Origin: Phycomyces nitens
Taxonomy: Eukaryota > Mucoromycota > Mucoromycetes > Mucorales > Phycomycetaceae
Assembly: GCA_022702545.1 (NCBI GenBank)
Contig: JAHRBC010000001.1
Location: 1,240,001-1,304,000 of the forward strand
Direction of reading: 5' to 3'
Length of the DNA: 64,000 nucleotides
Both the position numbers and the translations under genes were made by a program. The notes below the pieces were generated by a model. That model worked only from the letters and a program-made list of their open reading frames with translations. It was not told where the DNA came from and made no database searches. Of the stretch, positions 45,608 to 57,311 are shown in pieces. Numbering within the stretch: position 1 is the first letter of the stretch; every line of letters begins with the position of its first letter.

Positions 45608-45621
45608 ATTCTTTATTTAAT
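45608..45621. repeat. Target-site duplication of the LINE, right copy
   Basis: Identical 14-bp copy of 40293-40306. It defines the 5' end of the element at 45607. Confidence 0.85.
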
Positions 45622-45953
45622 AGCGACTTGCTGACTATTTATATGAAAATTTTTAAAAATGGATTTGTTAATTATATTTGAATAAAGGCAAGTATAATTT
45701 CAGGCTGTTTTTGAAGAGGGGTGGTGTGGATTCAGAAAATAGAAGAGGACTTGAATTTGGGAGAGTTCTTGAAAGAAGGAAAATGCGAACTTGTGGTGGA
45801 CAACGGGCGACAAGACAATCATATGCTTGACAATATATTCCTAAATTAACTGCATATATGTATTAAGAATAAGATCAATGTAAAGATGTGTTTTTCATTC
45901 ACATACTGTAATGGATCTTGCAATCGTTCAATATTTTTATAGTATCCCTGTGT

Positions 45954-46382
45954 TTATTGAGAGACCTTTACAAGAGCTATATTTGAATTATCATTATTGA
46001 TTGCATTTCTGTCGGGACCTATGGCAAATACATATATTCCTTCTTTTACACTATCACTCATGGCTATTTTGGCTCTTCCTAAAGAAATGTCAACCAGACT
46101 ATTCCCAAACTGAGGATCTTCATAAATATTGTTTCCATCAACGTCTTGCGTAACTTTAACCATGGAAACATAGTATATTTCTTGGCATTCTCCAGTAATT
46201 TTCCAGGTAATATCATATGCGCCCAAAGTCTTCCATTCGGTATTGTTGGTAGGGTAAATAAGATCGAAGCATTTTTGACTTTGGGTCCCACCATCTCTCT
46301 CCGAAAGAATGGTATAAGAAGGATATGCGTGAATGATGCCCAAGATCATGGCCATAAGTGATAATATACAACAGTATTTCAT
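45954..46382 (-). CDS. Small secreted protein SSP8, KNH-like family
   Basis: Single-exon gene, 142 aa from ATG 46382 (MKYCCILSLMAMILGIIHAY). The in-frame upstream Met at 46433 would spoil the signal peptide. Mature part: QKCFDLIYPTNNTEWKTLGA, YDITWKITGECQEIYYVSMV with the second cysteine, and KEGIYVFAIGPDRN near the end. The sequon is kept as NNT. It is distant from SSP4-7 and closest in layout to SSP1 and SSP2. TATAAATA lies 71 bp upstream. The LINE separates it from the rest of the cluster. Confidence 0.8.
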   Translation of the reverse strand: MKYCCILSLMAMILGIIHAYPSYTILSERDGGTQSQKCFDLIYPTNNTEWKTLGAYDITWKITGECQEIYYVSMVKVTQDVDGNNIYEDPQFGNSLVDISLGRAKIAMSDSVKEGIYVFAIGPDRNAINNDNSNIALVKVSQ

Positions 46383-46452
46383 GGTAGATATGCCGTAGAA
46401 AATAGAAAACAAAAGATGGTATAAATGCACCATTCAATAGAATTAAAAACAG

Positions 46453-46460
46453 TATTTATA
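46453..46460 (-). promoter_or_regulatory. TATA box of SSP8
   Basis: TATAAATA on the minus strand, 71 bp before the ATG. Confidence 0.55.
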
Positions 46461-47512
46461 AATACGTTTTGATCAAGAGAGTAATTGTTGTAGTATTTCT
46501 TTTAATGAATTTTCATTGTATTGAGTTTCTGAGACTCATTTTGAACCAATAAGTCATAAAATCATTTTTATCTATGGCTTAAATCCAAAGCCTGAAAACT
46601 TTGAATATAGGCAAATAATTATCTGGAATACCAAAGAAATGCCCAATAAAACATATCATTGATTATATGGTACTTATAATAAACGGTACAATAAAAACAA
46701 GAATGCTCCTTTATAATTTATTTACTCATTAAACTCAAATACCAAAGAACCTAGTTTAGAAATCTCAAGGAGCAATAATAAAGACTGTATATTTGACATC
46801 AGATACTTTACAGCTTTATTGAATATGTAAAATAGGTGCAAAAATATCTTTAGCTTGTAGAGTAACACACTTTACTTTATCCTAAGAAATCTCGATCATG
46901 AAACAAAGAAAGATATGTCTTTATTGGTCTGTTTAATACCACCCAAGATTATATATTATAAAATGTTTTACCTGAAATGCTATTTTATTTTTTTATGGAA
47001 AAAAAAAGAATTAAGTGTTGCTTTCTAAACCATCAAACATAAATTTGTTAATTTAATAGTCTTGAGATACACAGGAATCCATCCAAATAAAACGTCTAAA
47101 TGAATCAGAATACTTTGATACATCCTTGTAAAAGTCCATATACAATCTGGCTAAACATTATCTTGAAAAATAAGGGTTTTGTAATTGAAAAAAAAAATAC
47201 ATTAAATTATGGTCCACTCTGGAAAATCTAGTTAGAATTCCCTGAATAGCGGACTCATTAAATACTATAAAAAATATCTTTGATTATATTTGTACCAAGC
47301 TCGCCTATTATTAAAGTGCCTGAATATTATTATTTTTTGGTGCAATACAGAGAGTAACAGCTATTATCTTGACAACCATAATATCTCCCTGGATCAAATA
47401 AAAACTCTCAAAGCCAAAAAACCAATCTCGAAAACTTAGACAAAAATAATTTATACATGTGTTTAAAATAATATTAATCAGAAAGTATATAATATAATAC
47501 AGGCGTGAATAA
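46461..47512. other. AT-rich gap, no gene
   Basis: No open frame or repeat with support; boundary between the accessory region and the conserved right part. Confidence 0.5.
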
Positions 47513-50500
47513 CTACTCTACCTTGGCCTCACTATCGTCTACAGAGAAACTCCATAGTGGCCATTTTGTTGGTAATAAAGAGGTTAGTTTTATATTCTCT
47601 GACTCGGAATCTAATTGGGAATTCCGTCTAGCCAAGCCAATTTCACGATAAAGACATTCTACAGCCGTTTTTACACCATTTTCCTAAACAGAAACAGAAA
47701 AATATTAAGTATACTCCTTTGAAATAATAATCGGTTTATATAATTCAATTCTTACCGCCCGAATAGTCTCTCCGATAGACTTTGCCCTGGCGATAATGCT
47801 AGAAGAACTGGTGATAGTCACTAATGCATCTGATAGCTTGCCGACTGTCAGTTTTGAAATGCATACACCAATTCCAAGCTCTTCTACTCGTTGACCCCAG
47901 AAACGCTGGTCTCCAAAGAACGGCTTGATTACTGTAGGAAGACCAGCTCTGAACCCAGCCGCAGTTGTACCTGCGCCTCCATGATGAACAACACCTTGGA
48001 TTTGAGGGAATAACCAATCATGAGGAACAGAGGATACATTGAATATTGTATCTGGGTATTGATTCAAGATTTCATCGGGTATATCAACCTTGGCAGACGC
48101 TTCATTCAACTCTTCACCCTTGGACCGAGCAGACCAACCTTTGCTAATGATTGCTCTGACATCTGCTTCAAGTACGGCATCAATAAGGGTTTTACTGAGG
48201 CTTTCAGGATCGGGAACAATGATAGATCCAAAGCCAATATAGACTATAGGTCGTGGATCTTCTCTCTTGAGAAAAGCAACAAGAGCTTCATCAGGTTTCC
48301 AGGATTGGTACGGGTTGTCAAGAAACCAATAGCCAGTGACATGTACATAATCAGGCCAATCTCTGGGTGGAGATACGATGGTTGCACTAAAGGAGTAAAT
48401 ATGCGGCACACGCCAAAGAGCAAGTCTATCGAGTGTTGTGGATTGTAGCTGAAGTTTTGTACGCCTGAAACGATTGATGTATCTGTGAGTACCAGCCCAC
48501 AGGGCCATTTCAATGACAGAGTAAGTCATGTCATTATAGATTCGGCCAGGAGTAGAGGTTTGGATAGCGAATGGGTGTGGGAAGCGAGTTGTCTGAGACC
48601 ATGGAAAGGGCATTGATCTGAAATAAGGTATTCCTAAATAAATGAATTCATAGTGTTAATTTCATTGGATTGGAGACAATTTGGCTTGATATTTATGAAC
48701 TGTATAGCTAAAATACGCACCTAGCTTTTCTGCAAAATGAATACCAACCATCACACTTGGGCTCTCTATCAAAAGATCTGTGCCCTGACAAGCATCCCAA
48801 GCAGTTTCCAATAGAGTCTCGAACCAACCATAAAACTATAACCAATGATTGGGATTATTGTCTAGACAGAATCCGGTACAAATTAACCAAACTTACAAAC
48901 GAAAGACCTTCACGTATAAAGGCAACCGACAAGAAATTATTGTCGATACACAGTTTCTAGATTATGGTTGAGTATATTTTCTAGCTTGAATTTTTCTTTT
49001 ATTCTTACCATCAACTCGCCTGGATCTCCTCCAACTGATCGAAACTCGATACCATGACCCTCTACCCAGTCCCTGTATTCTGCATGGGATGCAATCCGAC
49101 ATTTGTGACCGTCCAACATCAGTTGTTTGCACAGTGCAATATAGGGTTGGACATCACCCCGAGAACCAATCGTTAGACATGTAACATGCATAGGTTTAGG
49201 TGATTTGTAATGTGTTTCAACTTTGTCAGTCTTGAGGGAGGATAGTAAGGGTGGACCATCTAATTTTGGCCAAAAAAAAAAGTAAAAAAGCCGTCAGATG
49301 AGCGGGATAGAGAGAATTAATAGAAAGAGAGAGAGAGGAAGCCTACTATATTTTTCTGGAAGAAGTACATGCTCTTGAGACTTTGAAAGAATATCTGCCA
49401 GGGTAAGAGGGTATGTGTGGATAGAGATTGGTTTCTGAGGATCTGTTTTATCTGAAGTTCTCAAGAGCCACTGTAGGTAAAGGACAGCATAGCACCTATC
49501 ACGCAAGTCTCGGGCAGAAAACTCAAAGCATACCTTGTAACCAAGAGTTTAATTGAATGGTAAATATTTACTGGCATTACGCCAAAAGGGATTGAAATAC
49601 CTCTTCTTGGATATTCTTAAACGTTATGCCGAGACCAAAGAAAATATAATATCCTCTGCTTTTTAGACGTCGAATGTTTACAATGTCTTGACTTGGAACA
49701 ATAAGCTACAGATGAGGAAATAAATACAGAGCCATATGATTCCATGGTTACCTTTTGACGGCCGGCAAGTATTCTCGAATGAAAACAGACATAGTTTTCT
49801 GTCAACTGGATCTTTCCGTAATACGGCAATATTTTCCACAATGCTGTACTAAACACTATATGTTTATTGTTATGAGGGCTGTGATTTGATTACACAAGCA
49901 CAAAGATAACTTACCCGCTACGACCGGCTCTGTTGTACCCAGCATAGGGAAATGTGCCACCAATTGCTTGTTCATCTTTGCTTGTTCATCTTGGTCTTCT
50001 TTTCTGATTTGGATTATGAGATCCGATCCATTGCCATAATTACCACTCGGTCTATTCCTTTTCTGAAACGCTGACAGAAAGGCAAGGCTAATCCATGCTG
50101 ACGACCCAGATTTGTTCTTATACAAGTGGGCTACAACCTGTTCGGTCATATCTTCTGGGGTGCTGCCGGGATCAGGGGTCGGTCCTGGCGAGGGATCTGA
50201 GGCTCGGTGGGAGCGGACAGCCCTCTTTTCTTCTTCAGGTTCCTTTTCATCGGCCAGTCCAAAGGGCCTGAGAGCAAAATTGCGGATAGAATTGATCGAA
50301 CTGCTCCTGAACCTGCCTGCCTTTTTTGAAGGTAACCGAGGGGACAGTATTGAGGCTTTGGGTATAGTTTCAGGAAGGGACTCAGCCAAGGGTGGTGGGG
50401 GTTGAGAGATATTTGCAGGGCAAATTATGGACTGCGGGTCCTGTTTCCGTCCCGAATGTATTGCCTCTGATACAGCACGTGGTATCTTTGAAAGGGTATT

Positions 50501-51898
50501 GTGAACCTCATGTGTAATGGAGCGTGGTGGGGCCGCGTCTGCGGCACAACTAGAAGCACTTTCGACGGCAAGGGTTTTGGGGGGTGGGCTAGAGAAGATT
50601 GAAAATTCTGCTGTTGAAAAATCAGAGTATTGGCTCCGCAACAAGGCCATTGGGCTTGTAAAGGCGCCCATCAACAAGGCGAGTACAGAAGAAGGTGTTG
50701 AACCATTTCCGGGATTAACGTTCTCAAGATCGCCCAAATCTTCCTCTTTTGGCTCATTTACTTCCAACCGTTGGATCCCCTTTTCGGTCTGCCACAAATT
50801 GCGCAGAGTATTCACAACTATGCTGATGTTGGGAAAAAACGCAAAAAAGTACTAGCCTCAGGAATTAAGTAAGCTTTTCTTGGACAATACAAGGATTTCT
50901 TTTCTAACCTCATCGCTCTGATCGCCCATATCATCAAGATCTGCAAACTTGATATTCAAATAATCCACAAATTCAAAGGCTTGAACCTGCTCAATCTGAG
51001 TGATCTTTGCCAATGGTATAACAATTCGAACCGTGCTCCCTGTATTCTTGGCCATAAACACGGCTCTCTGCAACTCTTCAAGCCTAATAGAAATCCAGAC
51101 ATTATTACCTTGTATCAATCCCACAACGACTAGAATACTTGCCATTCCTTCTGAGACACATCAGAGTCGGCATGCAGCTCGTACCGCCGGCTGTCTGTGG
51201 CCAATGTGATGGCAAGTGGCTTTGTTGGCGAGTCTTCTACCTGGGTGACTTGTTCGAGGTGAATGATGCCCAGAGGTGTGTACTTTGTCTCGGCTGATTC
51301 ATACCATGAAAGCACATGGTTGCGTAACTCAAAATAAAAGCGCGTCAATCGAGGCGATGTCCGATGCTTCTTCTTGGACATATAGCCTGTCTTTTGGGCC
51401 TAGAGGTACAAAAGACATGTAAGCAATATGTCTAGCCCAGACAAATCAGAATCTTACATCTTTTCCAGGCAAGGTAGCATAGAAGCAGACATGCTTATCA
51501 GTCAAGAAAATAAAGCCAGGCAATGTTACCAACCGAACAAGATAGCATGGAAATTCTTGGTAGATGTGTGAACTGTTAGTAAACAGACACTTTTTCTTTA
51601 TTTGTCTCTTTGTTTTTGCCTTTGCCTTTGCCTTTCTCTATCACTTTGATCCCATAATCTTACCACCCATCCATCGTTCAAGCGGCGATAGTTCAAACGC
51701 AGACATCATCTCTGCCACGGCAGAGGTGTTGCCAAGAGGCCTTCCAATAGACATTTCCGAGAGAGTGCGTTTCTGGATTGGTCTAGGAACCCCCAGAGAG
51801 TCTGGGTCGGCTACAGTGTTTGCACTGGAAAAATAAATTTCTTTAGTGGTTGGAATGAGAATCGACATTGTGAGATTGTACCTTGAGGTTGTATTCAT
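47513..51898 (-). CDS. ATG26: Sterol 3-beta-glucosyltransferase (Atg26/UGT51 type)
   Basis: Transfers glucose from UDP-glucose to ergosterol; in some fungi it is needed for pexophagy. Fourteen minus-strand exons: 51898-51882, 51824-51664, 51555-51458, 51399-51143, 51083-50909, 50851-49915, 49855-49752, 49705-49601, 49533-49347, 49259-49009, 48956-48897, 48835-48721, 48633-47756, 47683-47513; product 1171 aa. Domain order is the family's: GRAM half ([20 protein letters not shown]), PH domain (TGYMSKKK...KEW), a long Pro/Ser-rich insert in exon 6, second GRAM region ([20 protein letters not shown]), then GT1: [15 protein letters not shown] (about 710) and [13 protein letters not shown] (about 1040) with FFGDQRFWG. 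The intron 51142-51084 has a GC donor. First exon (17 nt) is the least certain. Confidence 0.92.
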
Positions 51899-52387
51899 TA
51901 ATGTTCGAAATGAGTTTGTCGAAAAAAAGCAATATAAGAAATCAATGTGTATATAATTTATATATAAATGTATATATATATTTCTAATTCAACCCTAAAG
52001 CGTACTCCAGATGCTTGCCAGTCCCACCTAAAAGTAATATAAAATAATACAATAAGGAATACATTGGCAACGTTTGCCTCATTACAAACTGTCAATGGAA
52101 TAGTGTGACTCTCGGGTCGATAAATCTACCGAATTGTCCTACGCATGAAACCCAACCCTAATTATCCACAGACCATTTATTTCATTTTCATTTTTATTGC
52201 TAATGTTATTATTATGATTGAATATTTAAATGCAGTGTATATGCAAAAAAAAAGAAAAGGGGCCTATACATATATGTAGCTTCATGAAGTAGACATTTTT
52301 TTTTGAAAAAGGAAAAAGAGAGAATATATATGAGAGGAATCGAGATTGGGGAGGGAAAATAAAGGGTAAATAATATAATTCGTTTTC
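51899..52387. promoter_or_regulatory. Spacer between tuberin gene and ATG26, promoter of ATG26
   Basis: Both flanking genes run on the minus strand, so this 489-bp stretch holds the 3' end of the tuberin gene and the ATG26 promoter. AT runs occur near 51953-51982. No gene is seen. Confidence 0.45.
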
Positions 52388-55300
52388 TCAAGTGTAGCGA
52401 GTAAAGTCCAGCAAGGCCTCTAGACTGATTCCTTCCTTTGGCTTGGTTGAAGATGCCGAGGGCGTTGTAGGCGCAGACGTGTTTCCAGTCGCTCTGTCTC
52501 TCACACGCCTAATGTGTCTCAATCGCTCTCGCCAGTGGGCTACATACTCTCGCTTTCCATTGGCACCAGATTGAACCTGGGCAAATATGTTGGCATGCAA
52601 TGCGACTTGTCGAACAAACCCGGGAAGTGAATGAGCCGAAATTAATTTTGGTTCGGTAATCGGTCCAATATCTGGCATGTCCGGCCGTCTCTGTAGTTCC
52701 ACTCTAAAGAACGAGTTCTCGGCACCCCACAGGGCTTGTGTTGCCATGGTTTCTGTAGAGATAGAATGGGGAGAGACTACGATGTTTACAAAGTTGAATT
52801 GGCCAGGAAGTGTATTGAATGCATAGTCCGCTCCAGAGTCATTATAGACAATCGACACATAGTCATTTCCAATGTGTCTCTTCTTGGCACTACACTGAGG
52901 ATCTCGTTCGAGGTTGGTAGGCATCATTGTAGCCACGTGAAATATCATCTCAGTAACATCATCCTTCCAAAAGTACGCATGTCTACCGTCAATATCCATC
53001 TCACGGTCTAATCCACCCGTATTGCCTGCCTTTCCACGAAGACGTTCAATTGTACCTAATCCGTGAAGGAACTTGATATAGTCTGGAGATCCAATGGTAT
53101 TGGCCAGGATATCAACCTCATGATTTTGTCCAGGCCCTACATACAGTACACCGACCTTGTGGAAATCAACCACAGGTATACGGTCAAGGGTTGCTAGGGT
53201 ACGCAAGGTGGCATCATCATCAGGTAGTGGTGGCGGCGCCTCAACAAGGCGGGTAATATCTGGGTAATTATAAAGTTGGAGGTATACCAGACCAGGATCA
53301 AGCAATTGGTCTGCTTTTCGAAGATTGTTGACCGGATGAGACGAGCTCTGAGGATCAGACATGATTTCCTTGATCATCAAGCCTCTTCTTTCTTCTGCTT
53401 CTGATTGAAACAGGACAGGTTCTTTATCGGCATGTGGTGGTCTTGAACTCGTGGATCCATTGTCTCCGAGAGTTTTTTGAGAAACAGATCCCCGTCTATA
53501 TGAAAAGTCTGGACTAGCCATCATACTCTCAGGTTCCTGTACAGGTCCCATTGACGCACTTCCAGATCTAGAAAGAGGCAGAGAATGGTTTGCAGCAGTC
53601 TGTTCAGATTGGCGACGTGAATGGGGTTGGGTTGGAGTCGTCTTTGGGTCCTCATCCCGGGTGTCTTCAAAAGTAATTCCCAGAGCATCTTCATCAAGCT
53701 TTGATTTCCACCCCTCGTCAAGAGGTCTTGATTCAATATCTGGCTGACATTGCATCATCAGCAAAGCAGGCAAAGTCTTGTAGTCAACTTGGTCCGTTTT
53801 AATCTTGTTTTCAATATTGCACATCATAGAAAAGGTACCCGAGGGTCGACGAATCGTTACCTCTACCCAACCTGTGACCTTGGCCGTCTTGAGGGTAAGA
53901 AGCGTATGACCATAGACCCATGTTCGACTGTTCTTAGTTCCAGACGACTCTCCTATCAGTACTTTTGAAACAAGGGATTTTGTAGGCGAAAGGCTGACGT
54001 CTGAGAAGCTGAACCGAGAAAGCATATCAATACAAGTAAACGTCTGCTCGTCAATCGGACGTCCAAGAGGATTTCCACCCAACAAACGTTGTATTATAAA
54101 AGGCACATGCTTACGGCGTTCTCTGAGAGGCATGGCAGTGAACCAGATTGTGATTACCAGATAAGCCATAATGAGCACATACTGAGCCATTGCACTCTGA
54201 TGCTGTTGAGGCTCCTTGGATTGGAGAGGTGTAGACGGTGCACTGACCGGAAGAGGAGACCCAATCATGGGCGAATTGGCTGGCGTGGAGGTCACTGACT
54301 GAGACTGGGTAACAGTGTGTGAATATTGAAGGTAGTTGAGGGCAATGGCAAACACCGGCTTGTACATATCGCTGGTAAAGTTGGAATATAGATTGGGCAG
54401 TCTTGCCAAGGCAGACAGGAACTCGAGGATATGGAGAGATACACTGCTGACAGAAATAATCTGGGACATCTTTTGGAGGATTTCATTGATCATCTTGGCT
54501 ATCGACAGAGGCAGTTCATGGCAGCACAAATTGAGGGCATTGATACATGGCTTCGTTGACGCAGTAACGTGTGTTATGCCAATGTAGAATGCATAGACAA
54601 TTTCATCCTGGTCTTGTTTGCTGAACACACGGCGATAGGATACCAGGATTGTCAAGATGTCATAGGCATAGCGGTTGAGGTCGTTTCGTTTGACAGTTGG
54701 TGGTAAGGCGCTCACATTCTCAAGGAACTTGCGGGTGCTGATCCACTTTACAACAGCCCTTCTCAATTTATGGATCTGAAGTGTAGCACCACAGAAAAGA
54801 TGCTTGTTTGCCAACTGGATAGGAAGCCGTTTCAGGACAAACAATACAATTTCCCAGTCAGAACTTTGTGAGATAACCTTGATGTAGGCTTTGAGTGCTT
54901 CATCAATAGGGAGGGCAATACCGGTATTTGGATCAGTATGTTCATCGACATGAGACAAGACGGTTGGACTAGGCTGCATCTTTACAGGAGCCTGGATTAT
55001 AGCGGGTCCTAGCATTCTTCCAGACTTTTCTTCTGGTTTTCGTCTCTCTCGTTCTCTGCGTACCATAATAGCCGTAGGATCATTGAGGTCATCTAAGGAC
55101 ATAGTATCAGTCTTGATGTAGAAACACTTTCTGTATAGTTGGCTTACCTTCTTGAATCACATAGATTCGGTGGTTTGGAGGGCATCGAAGACGGAGGAGT
55201 AAATCTAGTGCCATAAGCTTGACACCACCCGAAGGACACATTGCATCATCACTACCGTTTGCCGATTCAGTAATCACCTTGAAGACCTTTTCACAAGCCT

Positions 55301-57311
55301 CACTCTCGCCGTATAGCAGCCGTTCAAAGATTGTGATCAGTCCATTCATGGCCGAAAGTCCCATACACGCAGTCTGCTCTTGTTTGCTAAAAGGAATCAT
55401 AGGACTGACTGCGGGTGAAACGGATGTGCTCCTAGGAAGAGGTATCAGTGGAGAGTGTAGTCGATGGGTTGTAGGATGGGATTGGCTGTGCGATCTTCGT
55501 AGACCAGCCAGAGCTGCGTCTTCCTTGAGAGATTGGACCTGGGTCTTGGGCTCCCGGAAGCATTTGCAGCGAGCACACTCGCCCAGGAGTTCTAGCATTG
55601 TATCAAAGCAAGCCTTGTCACGACAATCGTGAAGAGCATCCACCAAAAGATCCACGGCACCTTGACGGATGTCTGTATCTAGCTCATGGGCCATCTTGGT
55701 CATCATGGGGATAATCACCTTGGTATACATTTCTTCGGGATAAAAATCTCTTGCAGATTCATAAACATGCTTAACAATCAAGAGAGTGCGCTCACGGATG
55801 ACGTGCGAAACAGTGATAGGTACCAGAAAGGTCTCGATAACATCAAGAAGGAGTGAGAGCCAGTTCTCGGCTGATGGCAACAATACATGTTCGGTCTCGT
55901 AGTAGGTCAGTAGAATACCAGCCAGGTTCTCTGAAACGACGTGCCGGATAATATACAGTGTTTTCATGAAACGTGCGACAGGACCAAGATACCTTTTGGT
56001 GGCGAATTGGCCGTGGATTCGACTGATGAACCGTACAAACTGATAAATAGGGTCAAGTCTATCCGCATTTTCATCTACCACAGGGTATTCAAGCATATCT
56101 TTGAGTGGACTATCGAGCTTGAGGACATATTCCGTGCAGTTATCGATACAATCCCAAATAACCTCCCAGTCGAGCAATCCCAGCTTGTTTTCAGGATTCT
56201 CTATTAGCAATATGAGACTGGACAAGACAGAAGCACACATTAGCCCATTCTGCTGGAGAGTAGCCCTTCTGAGATACATGAGTAGAACTGTGTCTGAGAC
56301 CATGTAGGTTTCTGCCCCTGTTCTGGCTTTCTGGCCCCAAGCCGCCTCACTTAGGAGTTGAATAGCACCTTGGGCAAGTACTGGATTAGCTGGCGAGTCA
56401 AGGAACTTGCAGAGTGTCAGAATAGAACTGTGAGCACAATGAGACCGCAAAAGATTCATGAATATAGACCAGACAGAGAGTGGGCCAGTCGGGAGTACTT
56501 CTTCTGGTAGGACTGTAGACTCGCAAAGGATCTCCAAAAATGTCTTGAGGGCTTCGAATGGCACAAACCGGTAACGTACCACAACATCTGTAAATGTTAG
56601 ACAGGCCTGTATGTCTTTTGGATGATGGGACAGCTGGAAGGCTCTTCGTACGGCTTTTATCATATCGGCTACCTCAGTCTCTTCAAACATAGCAAAGTTG
56701 AATTTTCCTGTTAGGGTCAAGAGCTGAAGAATGTCGCTAAGATAGTCAATAGGCACGGACTTTGGTGATGGGCCTGATGCTCTTGAGAGGGCCATGTCGA
56801 TCCAGGTCATTAGGAGTTTAGCGATATTTTTCTCAAACCCAGAGATGTCTCGACCTCCTTTGCATAAAGCATACAGGACATTGTACATGTCAACAAAGTC
56901 TTCCCAATGTTCGCGACTCTTGAGAGCGCTATAGAATGTAACACGCGCCATGCCTAGGTCATCATATTGACCATGAATGCAAGCCAACATGAACTCAAAC
57001 ACTGTGTGGCGTGCATCCCTGGGCATGGGGTCTTCAAGAATGTCTTGAGCTGCGAAAAATATATTTTCAAGGTGCGAGAACTTATAATTCTTACAGAGCT
57101 CTGATAGAGCCTTTAGATGTCTACAACGCACTTGGAGTGGTTGTCCATCCGACAAAAGAGGTAGGACCGGGCGTGCATCGAGGGGTGTAGAAGGATCAAC
57201 ATCGGTCAGATTAAGACAGGATTCCACAGAGAAAGAGGATGCCCGTGGTCGAATAAGGTTGCTAAGCCAGCGATTCGATACAGAAGCAGGCTGCTTGTTC
57301 GACAAAGACAT
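52388..57311 (-). CDS. TSC2: Tuberin (TSC2), RapGAP-type GTPase activator
   Basis: Tuberin is the GAP for the GTPase Rheb and so restrains TORC1. Two large exons, 57311-55148 and 55092-52388, with one 55-nt intron, give 1622 aa. The N-terminal half is alpha-helical tuberin-N sequence without a sharp motif. A central tuberin domain follows (IVRSYRRVFS-type helices in exon 2). Near residue 1460 the RapGAP domain has KRHIGNDYVSIVYNDSG, where the Asn of HIGND is the catalytic 'asparagine thumb', and FNFVNIVVSPHS. A Ser/Gln-rich linker precedes the GAP domain. ATG 57311 (MSLSNKQPASVSNRW) is chosen; the frame stays open to about 57503 but has no other ATG there. TSC2 is absent from baker's yeast. 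Confidence 0.93.

Noticed and set aside
40574..45608. Many plus-strand open frames opposite the LINE
   Set aside because: They are antisense shadows of the G+C-rich retrotransposon frames.
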